Shown: in pieces, positions 1-7,341 of the stretch
Layout of the letters: every line of letters starts with the position of its first letter
How positions within the stretch are numbered: position 1 is the stretch's first letter
From: VBDM01 sp035519135
GTDB taxonomy: Bacteria; Pseudomonadota; Gammaproteobacteria; Burkholderiales; SG8-39
DNA: 64,000 nucleotides
Direction: 5' to 3'
Assembly: GCA_035519135.1 (NCBI GenBank)
Contig: DATIWX010000026.1
Span: 47,050-111,049, forward strand
Notes under the pieces: model-generated
Seen by the model: only the letters and a program-made list of their open reading frames with translations
What the model was told of the DNA's origin: nothing
The model's database searches: none
Made by a program: the position numbers and the translations under genes

Positions 1-1
1 G

Positions 2-328
2 GCCGACGACAAGATCAGAATCACGCCGACGCACGAGCCGACGCTGTCACCGCCGCCGCCGCTCTCGCCGGAGATCGTCGGGCCGATCGAGAAGGTGAGC
101 GCGCAGATGTGGCCCGGCGTGCCGGTGGTGCCGACGATGCTGGTTGCCGCCACCGACGGCCGCTTCACCATCAACGCCGGCATCCCGACCTACGGCGTGA
201 GCGGCATGTTCCGCGACCCGGAGGGCGGCGGCGTCCACGGCCTGAACGAGCGCATCCGCGTGCGCTCGCTCTACGAAGGGCACGAATTTCTCTACCGGCT
301 GGTGAAGCTGTACGGCGGCGGTCGGTGA
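2..328 (+). CDS. M20-family metallopeptidase, C-terminal part (5' truncated by window edge)
   Basis: The frame is open from the window edge to a TGA and encodes about 108 residues. They resemble the end of an M20 dipeptidase/carboxypeptidase: a Pro-rich stretch, then 'VPTMLVAATDG', 'GIPTYGVSGMF' and a closing 'VHGLNERIRV'. The histidine in VHGLNER sits where M20 enzymes place the last metal ligand, and the 'YEGHEFLYRLVKLY' helix is a usual C-terminus. Family members hydrolyse peptide or acyl-amino bonds with two zinc ions. The catalytic N-terminal half lies outside the window, so substrate and signal peptide cannot be judged. Confidence 0.72.
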   Translation, partial: ADDKIRITPTHEPTLSPPPPLSPEIVGPIEKVSAQMWPGVPVVPTMLVAATDGRFTINAGIPTYGVSGMFRDPEGGGVHGLNERIRVRSLYEGHEFLYRLVKLYGGGR

Positions 329-333
329 GGCGA

Positions 334-339
334 TACAAT
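334..339 (+). promoter_or_regulatory. Possible -10 box upstream of the Gfo/Idh-led cluster
   Basis: TACAAT lies six bases after the stop of the M20 gene and 28 bases before the ATG at 368. It is a good match to a sigma-70 -10 hexamer in otherwise GC-rich DNA. No convincing -35 is visible. It would start a five-gene transcript running to 4596. Confidence 0.4.
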
Positions 340-367
340 AGCCACCACGCCTTTCGGAACCCTCCCC

Positions 368-1456
368 ATGCACCCTCCGGCAAAACTCGGCATCGTCGGC
401 CTCGGCCGCTGGGCCCGGGTCCTCGCGCGCGCCGCACGCGAGTCCCGCGATCTCGAGATCGTCGCGGCGTACAGCCGCACGCCCGAGAAACGCGCCGCCT
501 TCCAGGCCGAATTCGGCGTCCCTGGCGTGGACGAGCTCGAAGGCCTGCTCGCCGATCCGCTGATCCGCGGCGTCATCCTCACCGTTCCCAACGAGCAGCA
601 CCGGCCGCTTGCCGAGCGGGTCGCGGCCGCGGGCAAGCACGTGTATACGGAGAAGCCGATCGCCAATACGCTCGAGGACGGCCTGCGGATCGCGGCCCTG
701 GAGGCGCGCTACGGCGTCACGGTCACCGTCGGGCACAGTGCCCGCCTGATGGCGGGCATCCGTGCGATGCGCAGCCGGATCGATGCGGGCGAGCTGGGCC
801 GCGTCGCGTTCATCGAGGCGAACTTCTCCAACGAGCGCGCGCTCGAGCTCACGCCCAAGGCCTGGCGCTGGTACAAGGACAAGGCGCCCGGCGGCCCGCT
901 CTCCCAGCTCGCGATCCACCAGTTCGACGTGCTGCACTATCTCGGGGGCGAGATCGCCGAGGTGAGCCAAATGTCCTCCAAGCTCTCGCCCGTGGGAGCG
1001 GAGGTGGACGACCAGTCGATGACGCTGCTGCGCTTCGCCGACGGGAAACTCGGCTACGTGGGGTCGTGCTGGACCTCGCCCGGAATCTTCGCGGTGCGCG
1101 TCTTCGGCTCGAAGGGGCTGATGCACTACGAGATCGACTTCGGCACCTGGGATACGCCGCAGCTGTTGCACCGCTCCTCGACCCTCTACATCCAGCGCGG
1201 CAAGGACGGCTACGCCAAGCGCGAGGAGCTGGGCGTCCCGGAGAGCGACATGTTCCGGGCCGAGCTCGAGCAGTTCGCTGCCAGCTGCCGCTCGGGCACA
1301 AGGGGCGAGCTCTCCGCCGACAACGGCAACGTGGCGCTCGCCGTCGTCTACGCGGCCCTGCGCTCGCTCGAACGGGGCGGCCGCTCGGTCGCGATCGCCG
1401 AGGTCATCGAGGAAACGCGCGCCAGGATCCAGGCCGTGGCGCGCGCCGCCGCCTGA
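368..1456 (+). CDS. Gfo/Idh/MocA-family NAD(P)-dependent oxidoreductase
   Basis: The 362-residue protein has an N-terminal Rossmann fold: 'KLGIVGLGRWARVLARAA' carries the GxGxxx dinucleotide loop near residues 8-16. The family's 'YTEKPIANT' signature follows around residue 95, with the catalytic-region lysine. The C-terminal half is the alpha/beta substrate-binding domain, with 'QLAIHQFDVLHYLGG' supplying a conserved histidine. Such enzymes oxidise or reduce sugars, inositols or related hydroxyl compounds, but the substrate is not readable here. It is first in a tight cluster with a creatininase-like hydrolase, cupin, 2-hydroxyacid dehydrogenase and Bug receptor, which suggests catabolism of an imported carboxylated or sugar-derived compound. 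Confidence 0.88.
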   Translation: MHPPAKLGIVGLGRWARVLARAARESRDLEIVAAYSRTPEKRAAFQAEFGVPGVDELEGLLADPLIRGVILTVPNEQHRPLAERVAAAGKHVYTEKPIANTLEDGLRIAALEARYGVTVTVGHSARLMAGIRAMRSRIDAGELGRVAFIEANFSNERALELTPKAWRWYKDKAPGGPLSQLAIHQFDVLHYLGGEIAEVSQMSSKLSPVGAEVDDQSMTLLRFADGKLGYVGSCWTSPGIFAVRVFGSKGLMHYEIDFGTWDTPQLLHRSSTLYIQRGKDGYAKREELGVPESDMFRAELEQFAASCRSGTRGELSADNGNVALAVVYAALRSLERGGRSVAIAEVIEETRARIQAVARAAA

Positions 1457-1475
1457 CGCACCGCCGGAGGAACCC

Positions 1476-2285
1476 ATGTCCAGACTGCCCAGCCGCTATT
1501 TCCAGGACCTCACCCAGCCCGAGATCGCCGCGCAGCTGAGGAAGAGCCCGCTGGTGATCCTGCCCGCGGGAAGCGTCGAGCAGCACGGCCCGCACCTGCC
1601 GGCCGGGACCGACATCTACGCGGCGAACGTCATCTCGCATGCCGTCGCCGAGCGCATGGACGCCCTGGTGCTGCCGGGAGGACCGCTCGGGGTCACCCCC
1701 ATGCACATGCCGTTCGAGGCCACCATCACCCTCACGCCGGAGACCTACATGAAGGTGGTCGTGGAGACCGGCGTGTCCACCGCCAAGCACGGGGCGAGGC
1801 GCCTCCTCGTCCTCAACTGGCACGAGGGCAACATCCCCTCGCTCGCCATCGCCGCCGAGTCGCTGCACCGCGATCACGGCATGAGCGTGCTCACCGTCCA
1901 GGCCTGCTATGTCGCGGCCGATCTCTACGGCAAGGATTCGGGCGGGCTCACGCACGGCGGGGAGATCGAGGCGCTCGCGGTGCTCGCCTGCCGCCCGGAC
2001 CTGGTGCACCTCGACCGCATCGACTACTCCTCCGACCACTCGCACGGGCGCAAATGGGACAAGCTGCGCCGCACGCGCAGCTACCAGCCGGTGCTCACCG
2101 ACATCCGCACCATCGCCCCCACCGGCTGGTACGGCTCGCCCGAGCACGCCACGGTCGAAAAGGGCAAGCGCATGCTCGCCGACATTGCGGACGCGATCGC
2201 CAAGGAAGCGGGCGAGCTGTTCCACATGCTCGACGAGGCCCAGGGCGGTACCGCCGAGATCAAGCACCTCAAGCTCGTTCCCTGA
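1476..2285 (+). CDS. Creatininase-family amidohydrolase
   Basis: The 269-residue protein carries creatininase-family metal-site motifs: 'PAGSVEQHGPHLPAGTDIY' near residues 29-47 with Glu, His and Asp ligands, 'LLVLNWHEGN' near residue 112, and 'DSGGLTHGGEIEALAVLA' near 155. Creatininase relatives hydrolyse cyclic amides or act on formamide groups with two metal ions in the cytoplasm. The ATG follows the sequence ggagga at good spacing, 19 bases after the Gfo/Idh gene. The stop overlaps the next start as TGATG. It is probably not a true creatininase, because no creatine pathway gene is nearby. A lactone- or amide-opening step is an inference from context. Confidence 0.85.
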   Translation: MSRLPSRYFQDLTQPEIAAQLRKSPLVILPAGSVEQHGPHLPAGTDIYAANVISHAVAERMDALVLPGGPLGVTPMHMPFEATITLTPETYMKVVVETGVSTAKHGARRLLVLNWHEGNIPSLAIAAESLHRDHGMSVLTVQACYVAADLYGKDSGGLTHGGEIEALAVLACRPDLVHLDRIDYSSDHSHGRKWDKLRRTRSYQPVLTDIRTIAPTGWYGSPEHATVEKGKRMLADIADAIAKEAGELFHMLDEAQGGTAEIKHLKLVP

Positions 2286-2653
2286 TGGCGCGCGTCCTCA
2301 CTCAGCAGCAAGCCAGGAATCTGGGACTTCCCGGGCGCAAGTCGCTGGAAATCGTCTCGGGCGAGAAGGGCTCGCGCGCGGTGACCCTGCGGCTGGTGGA
2401 GATCGCCGTCCCGAAGCCGGGTGACAAGCCGCGCGGCCGGCACTTCCACAGCGACACCGAGGAATGCATCTACGTGCTCTCGGGCGAAGGGCGCACCGAG
2501 TCGGACAGCGGCGACCACGGGTTGAAGGCCGGCGACACGCTCCTCATTCCGGCTGGCGAGACGCACGTCACGCGCAACACCGGGAGCGAGCCGCTGGTGC
2601 TGCTGTGCTTCTTCCCGGTCGCCCGGGTCACCAACCGCGACGTTGCGCGGTGA
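2285..2653 (+). CDS. Single cupin-domain protein
   Basis: This 122-residue protein is one conserved beta-barrel. Cupin motif 1 is 'GRHFHSDTEECIYVLSGEG', with the His-x-His and Glu metal ligands. Motif 2 is 'AGDTLLIPAGETHVTRN', with the final His. It has no signal peptide, so it is cytoplasmic. Small cupins of this type act as isomerases, dioxygenases or ligand sensors; the sequence alone does not choose. Translation is coupled on both sides: the ATG overlaps the stop of the creatininase-like gene, and its TGA overlaps the GTG of the dehydrogenase. It is therefore almost certainly made together with its neighbours. Confidence 0.83.
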   Translation: MARVLTQQQARNLGLPGRKSLEIVSGEKGSRAVTLRLVEIAVPKPGDKPRGRHFHSDTEECIYVLSGEGRTESDSGDHGLKAGDTLLIPAGETHVTRNTGSEPLVLLCFFPVARVTNRDVAR

Positions 2654-3624
2654 CTGACGTCGTCTGCCTGCGGCCCGAGGCCGATTTCGCGCGGGTCGGC
2701 GCGCTTCCTCCGCGATCGTTCAAGGTCGTCTACCGCCAGCCGGACGATACGCAGCTCGCCGCGCTTCTCAAGGAGGCCCGCGCGATGGTCATGCCGGCGG
2801 TGGGCCCGAAGCTCGCGGCCTCGCTGTTCGAGGGCAGCCGCCTGCGCCTGGTGCAGGTCACCGGCGCCGGCGTGGACCGCCTCGACGCGCAGGCGATGAC
2901 GACGCTCGGCATACCGGTCGCCAACGTTCCGGGGGGCAGCAATGGCGCCGTCGCCGAATACGCCGTGACGGCGGCGTCGATGCTGTTGCGGCGCTTCGCC
3001 TGGGCGGATGCCGAGGTCCGCAGCGGCAACTACACGGGGTTCCGCGCGCGCCTGCTCGCCGACAACCTGCCCGCGCTGGAAGGCTTGGCCGTCGGGGTGA
3101 TCGGCCTGGGCGCCATCGGCCTCGCGGTCGCCGAGGCGTTCTCGAGGTTCGGCTGCAAGCTGTGCTATTGCGATCCCGAGCCCCGCGACCGGTCCGCCGC
3201 CGCGTCGCTCGGGGCCAAGGCGCTTCCGCTCGACGAGCTGATGCGGACCGCCGACGTCGTCTGCGTGCACGTGCCGCTGCTGCCGTCGACGCGGGGCCTG
3301 ATCGGCGAAGCGCAGCTCGCTTCGATGAAGCCCGGTGCCGTGCTGGTGCAGGCTTCGCGCGGCGGCATCGTCGACGAGGCGGCGCTCGCCGCGCAGCTGC
3401 GTTCGGGTCACCTCGGCGGTGCCGCCGTGGACGTCTACGCGACCGAGCCGATCGCCGCGGACAATCCCCTGCTCGCCCTCGAAGGCGACGCCGCGAGGAA
3501 GCTGCTGCTGACTCCGCACATCGCCGGGGTCACGCGCCAGTCGTACGCGCTTCTTTTCAGGAGCAGCTGGGAGAACGTGGAGCGCGCCCTCCGCGGCGAG
3601 CCGCCGCACAACCGCGTCTATTGA
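2650..3624 (+). CDS. D-2-hydroxyacid dehydrogenase family protein
   Basis: The 324-residue protein has the D-isomer-specific 2-hydroxyacid dehydrogenase fold. The NAD-binding loop is 'GVIGLGAIGLAVAEAF' near residue 146. It is followed by 'VHVPLLPSTRGLI', the 'ASRGGIVDE' segment with the active-site Arg, a Glu at 'ATEPI', and the catalytic His in 'TPHIAGVTRQS'. These enzymes interconvert 2-keto and D-2-hydroxy acids using NAD(H). The GTG start at 2650 overlaps the cupin stop (GTGA) and gives a natural N-terminus; longer frames would run into the cupin gene. It is the redox partner in the 368-4596 catabolic cluster. A second family member is at 62406-63359. Confidence 0.88.
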   Translation: MTDVVCLRPEADFARVGALPPRSFKVVYRQPDDTQLAALLKEARAMVMPAVGPKLAASLFEGSRLRLVQVTGAGVDRLDAQAMTTLGIPVANVPGGSNGAVAEYAVTAASMLLRRFAWADAEVRSGNYTGFRARLLADNLPALEGLAVGVIGLGAIGLAVAEAFSRFGCKLCYCDPEPRDRSAAASLGAKALPLDELMRTADVVCVHVPLLPSTRGLIGEAQLASMKPGAVLVQASRGGIVDEAALAAQLRSGHLGGAAVDVYATEPIAADNPLLALEGDAARKLLLTPHIAGVTRQSYALLFRSSWENVERALRGEPPHNRVY

Positions 3625-3636
3625 GAAGGAGGAAAG

Positions 3637-4596
3637 ATGAAGACTCTTGCGGCGCTGGCAATTCTTGTTCTGGCACAAGGCGCGCTCGCGCAGGGCGACG
3701 ACTTCCCGAGGCGCGCCGTACGCATGATCTCGCCCAACGCACCGGGCAGCTCGAACGACACGCTCGGGCGCATCCTCGCCGCAAAGATGGGTGAGGTCCT
3801 CGGCCAGCAGGTGATCATCGAGAACCAGGCGGGCGCGAGCGGCCTGATCGCGATGGAGAGCTTCAGGAACGCCCAGCCGGACGGCTACACCATCCTCCTC
3901 GCCTCGCCTGCCGGGATGTCGATCGCGCCCCTGCTGCAGAAGCGCGTCACCTACGATCCCGTGAACGACTTCCAGTTCGTGTCGCTGGTGGCGGCGCAGC
4001 CGAACATGCTGGTGGTCACACCCTCGCTGCCGGTCAAGACCGTGCAGGAGCTGATCGACTACTGCAAGGCGCGGCCCGGGCAGATCAACATGGCCTCGGC
4101 AGGCCCGGGTTCGCAGAGCCATCTCGCCGGCGTGATGCTCCAGCTCGCCGGCAACTTCACCTCGGTGCACGTGCCCTACAAGGGCGGCGGGCCGTCGGTC
4201 GCGTCGGTCATGTCGGGCGAATCGCAGTGGACCCTCACGCCCGCCTCGGCGGTCGCCGGGCCCGTGCGCTCGGGCAGGCTGCGTGCGCTCGCGCAAAGCC
4301 TGACCCAGCGCACGCCGCTGCTCGAGGGCGTCCCGGCTCTCGCCGAAGCGCTCCCCGGATTCAGCTACAGCGCCTGGGTGGGCGTGCTCGTGCCGAAGGG
4401 AACGCCGAAGCCGGTCGCCGACAAGCTCCGCGCTGCGCTCCTGAAGACTATGGCTCTTCCCGAGGTAAAGGAAGGATTCGGCAAGCAGGGGGCCGAGGTT
4501 GTGACCGACACGCCCGAGGAATTCCGCGAGATGGTGCGCGCCGAGATCGACAACATGAGGAAGGTCGTGAAGGCGGCGGATCTGAAGATCGAGTAG
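3637..4596 (+). CDS. Bug-family tripartite tricarboxylate transporter substrate-binding protein
   Basis: The 319-residue secreted protein has a signal peptide ('MKTLAALAILVLAQGALAQ') and the Bug pattern: 'RMISPNAPGSSNDTLGRILA', then 'VIIENQAGASGLIAME' and 'AQPDGYTILL'. Bug proteins bind carboxylates or aromatic acids in the periplasm and deliver them to TctAB-type permeases. No tctA or tctB lies nearby, which is usual for the many orphan Bug genes of betaproteobacteria. A strong Shine-Dalgarno (aggagg) precedes the ATG 12 bases after the dehydrogenase. Its place at the end of the cluster suggests that it captures the compound the four upstream enzymes process. Confidence 0.9.
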   Translation: MKTLAALAILVLAQGALAQGDDFPRRAVRMISPNAPGSSNDTLGRILAAKMGEVLGQQVIIENQAGASGLIAMESFRNAQPDGYTILLASPAGMSIAPLLQKRVTYDPVNDFQFVSLVAAQPNMLVVTPSLPVKTVQELIDYCKARPGQINMASAGPGSQSHLAGVMLQLAGNFTSVHVPYKGGGPSVASVMSGESQWTLTPASAVAGPVRSGRLRALAQSLTQRTPLLEGVPALAEALPGFSYSAWVGVLVPKGTPKPVADKLRAALLKTMALPEVKEGFGKQGAEVVTDTPEEFREMVRAEIDNMRKVVKAADLKIE

Positions 4597-4633
4597 GCAC
4601 CCCGCGCCATCGCTTGTGCTATCTTCCCGCGTC

Positions 4634-5356
4634 ATGGCTCCCTCCCCCGCCGCGAAATCCGAGCTCACCCCCACGGGCAAGCTGCGCGTCGGCATCAACT
4701 ACGGAAATTTCCTGCTCGTCACCAGGCACTCCGACACCGGCTACACCGGCATCGCGGTGGATCTGGGGAAGGAACTGGGGAAGCGTCTCGACGTTGCAGT
4801 CGAGCTGGTGCCTTTCGCCACCGCGGGCAAGCTCGCCGACGCGGTCAAGGCGGGCGCCTGGGACGTGGCTTTCCTCGGCAACGAGCCGCAGCGCGCCGGC
4901 GACATCGCCTTCAGCCCCGCTTACCTCGAGATCGAGGCCACCTACCTCGTCCCCGCGGGGTCGAAGATCCGCACCATCGCCGACGTGGACCGCGAGGGCG
5001 TGCGCATCGCGACCGCGGTGAACAGCGCCTACGACCTGTACCTGAGCCGCACTCTCAAGCACGCGACGCTGGTGCGCGCCAACGCGATACAGGGCTCGTA
5101 CGACGTGTTCGTGAAAGACAAGCTCGAGGTGCTCTCGGGTCTCAGGCCGCGCCTGGTGACCGACGCGGAGACTCTGCCCGGCTCGCGCGTGCTCGACGGC
5201 CGGTTTACCGCCGTGCAACAGTCGATCGGCACGCCGCGGGGGCGGCCCGCGGCCGCCGCCTACCTGAGTGAATTCGCCGGGGAGATAAAGACGTCGGGAT
5301 TCGTGGCCGAGGCGATCGCGCGCCATGCGGTCCGGGGAGTCACGGTCGCAGCCTGA
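4634..5356 (+). CDS. Solute-binding-protein family 3-like protein without a signal peptide
   Basis: This 240-residue protein matches the amino-acid-binding SBP_bac_3 pattern: 'GKLRVGINYGNFLLV', 'IAVDLGKELGKRL', 'AGAWDVAFLGNEPQRAGDIA' and 'SPAYLEIEATYLVPAG'. Such proteins normally work in the periplasm with ABC importers. Here the ATG start (18 bases inside a possible GTG at 4616) gives 'MAPSPAAKSELTPTGK', with no hydrophobic export signal. No ABC permease gene is adjacent. It may be a cytoplasmic binding or sensing protein, or an enzyme using the same fold. No clear ribosome-binding site is seen; a TATCTT hexamer just upstream could be a -10 box with a very short leader. Confidence 0.75.
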   Translation: MAPSPAAKSELTPTGKLRVGINYGNFLLVTRHSDTGYTGIAVDLGKELGKRLDVAVELVPFATAGKLADAVKAGAWDVAFLGNEPQRAGDIAFSPAYLEIEATYLVPAGSKIRTIADVDREGVRIATAVNSAYDLYLSRTLKHATLVRANAIQGSYDVFVKDKLEVLSGLRPRLVTDAETLPGSRVLDGRFTAVQQSIGTPRGRPAAAAYLSEFAGEIKTSGFVAEAIARHAVRGVTVAA

Positions 5357-5452
5357 CGACAAGAGCCCGCGGAACGACGGGCCGGCAGGAAGTGTTTGCG
5401 AGGAAGAGAGGCACACCCGTTTTTTGCTGGCTACCAACCCTAGGAGGGGAAC

Positions 5453-5536
5453 ATGAAGGAGAATCTCGCAGCTCCGTTGCCTGTAACCAGGCTTATCAAG
5501 CGTCAGATTTTCTCAAAGGGAGACCACAGATCATGA
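5453..5536 (+). CDS. 27-codon upstream reading frame coupled to the PEBP-like gene
   Basis: ATG follows an excellent ribosome-binding site (taggagggga, 5440-5450). The frame runs 27 codons (starts MKENLAAP, ends KGDHRS) and its TGA overlaps the next gene's ATG as ATGA. The downstream gene's own Shine-Dalgarno is weaker (aaggga, 13 bases away). Translating this frame should therefore raise initiation of the PEBP-like protein. It could be a leader peptide or simply a translational-coupling device. There is no family match that I recognise. An in-frame GTG at 5392 for the longer protein would read through in another frame but gives an unnatural N-terminus. Confidence 0.45.
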   Translation: MKENLAAPLPVTRLIKRQIFSKGDHRS

Positions 5537-6186
5537 AATACAAAACAGCAGCCTTATCGGCAACATTCGCCGTTCTGGCGGCATCACTCGTCGGCTGGAG
5601 TGTAGCTGGCGAAAACGATGGCAATGCAGAACATGAAGGTTCCAAAGGCCGTCACGCCTTTACGCTGTCGAGCCCGGACGTACCGAGCCGCAGCTTCTTT
5701 GCAACCAAGTTCATACTGAATGGATTCGGTTGCACGGGGGAGAATGTCTCCCCTGCGCTGCAATGGAAAAATGCCCCGCCCGGAACGCAGTCGTTCTCAT
5801 TGCAGGTCTACGATCCCGATGCCCCCACGGGTAGCGGTTTCTGGCACTGGGCCGTCTACAACATTCCTTCGTACGTAACGAGTTTGCCGCAGGGAGCGGG
5901 CAATTCCCCTGCCACCCTCCCGCCAGGCTCTCACGGTGGGAACACCGACTTCATGGACACAGGTGCCACGGGTGTCAATGGCAACTATGGCGGGCCATGC
6001 CCGCCGGTGGGAGACAGGCCGCATCGTTACATCTTCACCTTGTTCGCATTGGACATACCCGATTTGGAAGCAGCCGCCGGCATTCCGCCAACGGGCACGG
6101 CAGGATTGCATGGATTCGCGCTGAACAAGGGGATCGGTGCACACTTGCTGGGAAAGGCGAGCTTCACCGCCTTTTTCGGCAGATAG
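5533..6186 (+). CDS. YbhB/YbcL-type PEBP (Raf-kinase-inhibitor-like) secreted protein
   Basis: The 217-residue protein starts with a signal peptide ('MKYKTAALSATFAVLAASLVG'-like, split by Ala residues). It then shows the bacterial PEBP pattern: 'CTGENVSPALQW' near residue 73, 'DPDAPTGSGFWHWAVYNI' near 96, and 'HRYIFTLFALD' near 165. The Asp-Pro-Asp and His residues form the family's anion-binding pocket. PEBP proteins of bacteria have no settled biochemical role; some are extracytoplasmic. Codon use is less GC-rich than in neighbouring genes, suggesting acquisition. A classic terminator follows at 6213. Confidence 0.85.
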   Translation: MKYKTAALSATFAVLAASLVGWSVAGENDGNAEHEGSKGRHAFTLSSPDVPSRSFFATKFILNGFGCTGENVSPALQWKNAPPGTQSFSLQVYDPDAPTGSGFWHWAVYNIPSYVTSLPQGAGNSPATLPPGSHGGNTDFMDTGATGVNGNYGGPCPPVGDRPHRYIFTLFALDIPDLEAAAGIPPTGTAGLHGFALNKGIGAHLLGKASFTAFFGR

Positions 6187-6212
6187 CAATCAGCTCGCGC
6201 GGCTCACCCGCC

Positions 6213-6245
6213 AAAAAAAGCCCCGCAAACGCGGGGCTTTTTCTT
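6213..6245 (+). terminator. Rho-independent terminator after the PEBP-like gene
   Basis: An A7 run leads into agccccgc - aaac - gcggggct followed by a T-rich tail (tttttcttttcc). The perfect 8-bp stem, 4-base loop and U-tract are canonical. The A-run on the other side lets the same hairpin serve the minus-strand azlCD genes, so it is probably bidirectional. Confidence 0.9.
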
Positions 6246-6251
6246 TTCCGC

Positions 6252-6572
6252 CTAGCGAACCAGCAGCAGCACCGCCATCCCGCCGGCGATGGTCGCGAGG
6301 ATGCTGCGCGTGCCCGCGGCGAGGGCGAAGGCGACCAGGCCCGCGACCAGCCTGGGATTCTCGATCGAGATCGACAGGGCGCCCTGCGTCATCGCAAGGT
6401 CGGGCACGACGATCGCCATGAGCGCGGCGGCGGGCGCGTAGCGCAGCACGCGCTCGGCCGTCGCCGGCAGCCGCAGGTGGCTCCCGGGCAGGACGAACAC
6501 GGCCCGGGTGAAGAAGGCGACGACGGCCATCCCCGCGATCAGCAACCAGCCGAACCAGATTTCGCCGAGCAC
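6252..6572 (-). CDS. azlD: AzlD-family branched-chain amino acid exporter small subunit
   Basis: This short membrane protein of 106 residues starts at GTG ('VLGEIWFGWLLIAGMAVVAF'-type N-terminus). It has four hydrophobic segments and the family's 'RAVFVLPGSHLRLPATAERVLRYAPAA'-like centre, read here in two parts. AzlD works with AzlC to export branched-chain amino acids or analogues. The start lies one base after the azlC stop, so the two are translated together. A longer in-frame reading upstream would sit inside azlC and is not credible. It ends next to the bidirectional terminator at 6213-6245. Confidence 0.85.
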   Translation of the reverse strand: MLGEIWFGWLLIAGMAVVAFFTRAVFVLPGSHLRLPATAERVLRYAPAAALMAIVVPDLAMTQGALSISIENPRLVAGLVAFALAAGTRSILATIAGGMAVLLLVR

Positions 6573-6573
6573 G

Positions 6574-7287
6574 CTATCCCCTCGCCGCCCTTGCCGCGCC
6601 CAGGCGGTCGACCACCAGTCCGACCACGACTCCCGCGGCGATCGCCGCGAGCAGTCCGGTGTTGAGCGGCCATTTCGCCGCGGCGAGCGCCACCGCGCCG
6701 GCCGCGAGCGCTCCACACACTACGGCGCGGTCGAAGAGCAACGGCACCAGCACCGCGATCAGCGCGAGGGTGGCGGCGAACTCGAGCGACCACGCATGCG
6801 GGATCAGCGCTCCGGCGAAGATGCCGACCCACGAGGCGATCTGCCAGCCGGCCCACATCAGCAGCGACCCGCCCAGGAAGAACCAGTGCTTGTGCGGCCG
6901 GGCCTCCTCCGGCGCGTACTTCCCGACGAACAGCGCGAAAATGCCGTCGACGGTGATATAGGAGAGCAGCGCGCGCCACGGCCGCGACAGGTGCTCGAAG
7001 TGCGGCGCCAGCACCGCGCTGTAGATGACGTAGCGCAGATTCACCACCAGGGCGGTCGCGAACATCACCCACAGCGGCGCCTTGACGATCAGAAGCGGCA
7101 GCACCGCGAGCTGCGCCGAGCCCGCGAACACGAGGACGCTCATCGCCACGGCCTGGGCCTGGGTCAGGCCCGCGCTCACCATCGCCACGCCCGCCACCAC
7201 ACCCCAGGGGACGATGCCGACGAGGAGAGGAGCCGAGGCGAGCGCACCTTCGCGCAGCGCCGAGCCTGGTTCGCGCCGCGGCGTCAT
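6574..7287 (-). CDS. azlC: AzlC-family branched-chain amino acid permease, large subunit
   Basis: The 237-residue integral membrane protein has the AzlC signature near the N-terminus: 'EGALASAPLLVGIVPWGVVAG', then 'QAVAMSVLVFAGSAQLAVLPLL'. Further hydrophobic helices follow, together with 'NLRYVIYSAVLAPHF', typical of the family. AzlC pairs with AzlD to form the LIV-E exporter in the inner membrane. The ATG at 7287 is 54 bases downstream of the cytochrome b561 stop, with a terminator hairpin between them. azlCD is therefore probably a separate transcription unit. Confidence 0.9.
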   Translation of the reverse strand: MTPRREPGSALREGALASAPLLVGIVPWGVVAGVAMVSAGLTQAQAVAMSVLVFAGSAQLAVLPLLIVKAPLWVMFATALVVNLRYVIYSAVLAPHFEHLSRPWRALLSYITVDGIFALFVGKYAPEEARPHKHWFFLGGSLLMWAGWQIASWVGIFAGALIPHAWSLEFAATLALIAVLVPLLFDRAVVCGALAAGAVALAAAKWPLNTGLLAAIAAGVVVGLVVDRLGAARAARG

Positions 7288-7295
7288 GGGCGAAA

Positions 7296-7323
7296 TTGAA
7301 AGGGCCGCGTGCCGCGGCCCTTT
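7296..7323 (-). terminator. Hairpin terminator between cytochrome b561 and azlC
   Basis: An 11-bp perfect inverted repeat (aaagggccgcg - tgc - cgcggcccttt, 7299-7323) lies just downstream of the minus-strand cytochrome gene. On the minus strand it is followed by tcaattt. The stem is strong and the U-tract is short, so termination is likely but may be partial. Confidence 0.65.
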
Positions 7324-7341
7324 GGCCGTTCCAAGATCACG

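Noticed and set aside
47..1477. Long minus-strand open frame opposite the Gfo/Idh gene
   Set aside because: High GC keeps antisense frames open. It has Arg/Ala/Gly-rich composition and no domain, and lies opposite a clear enzyme.
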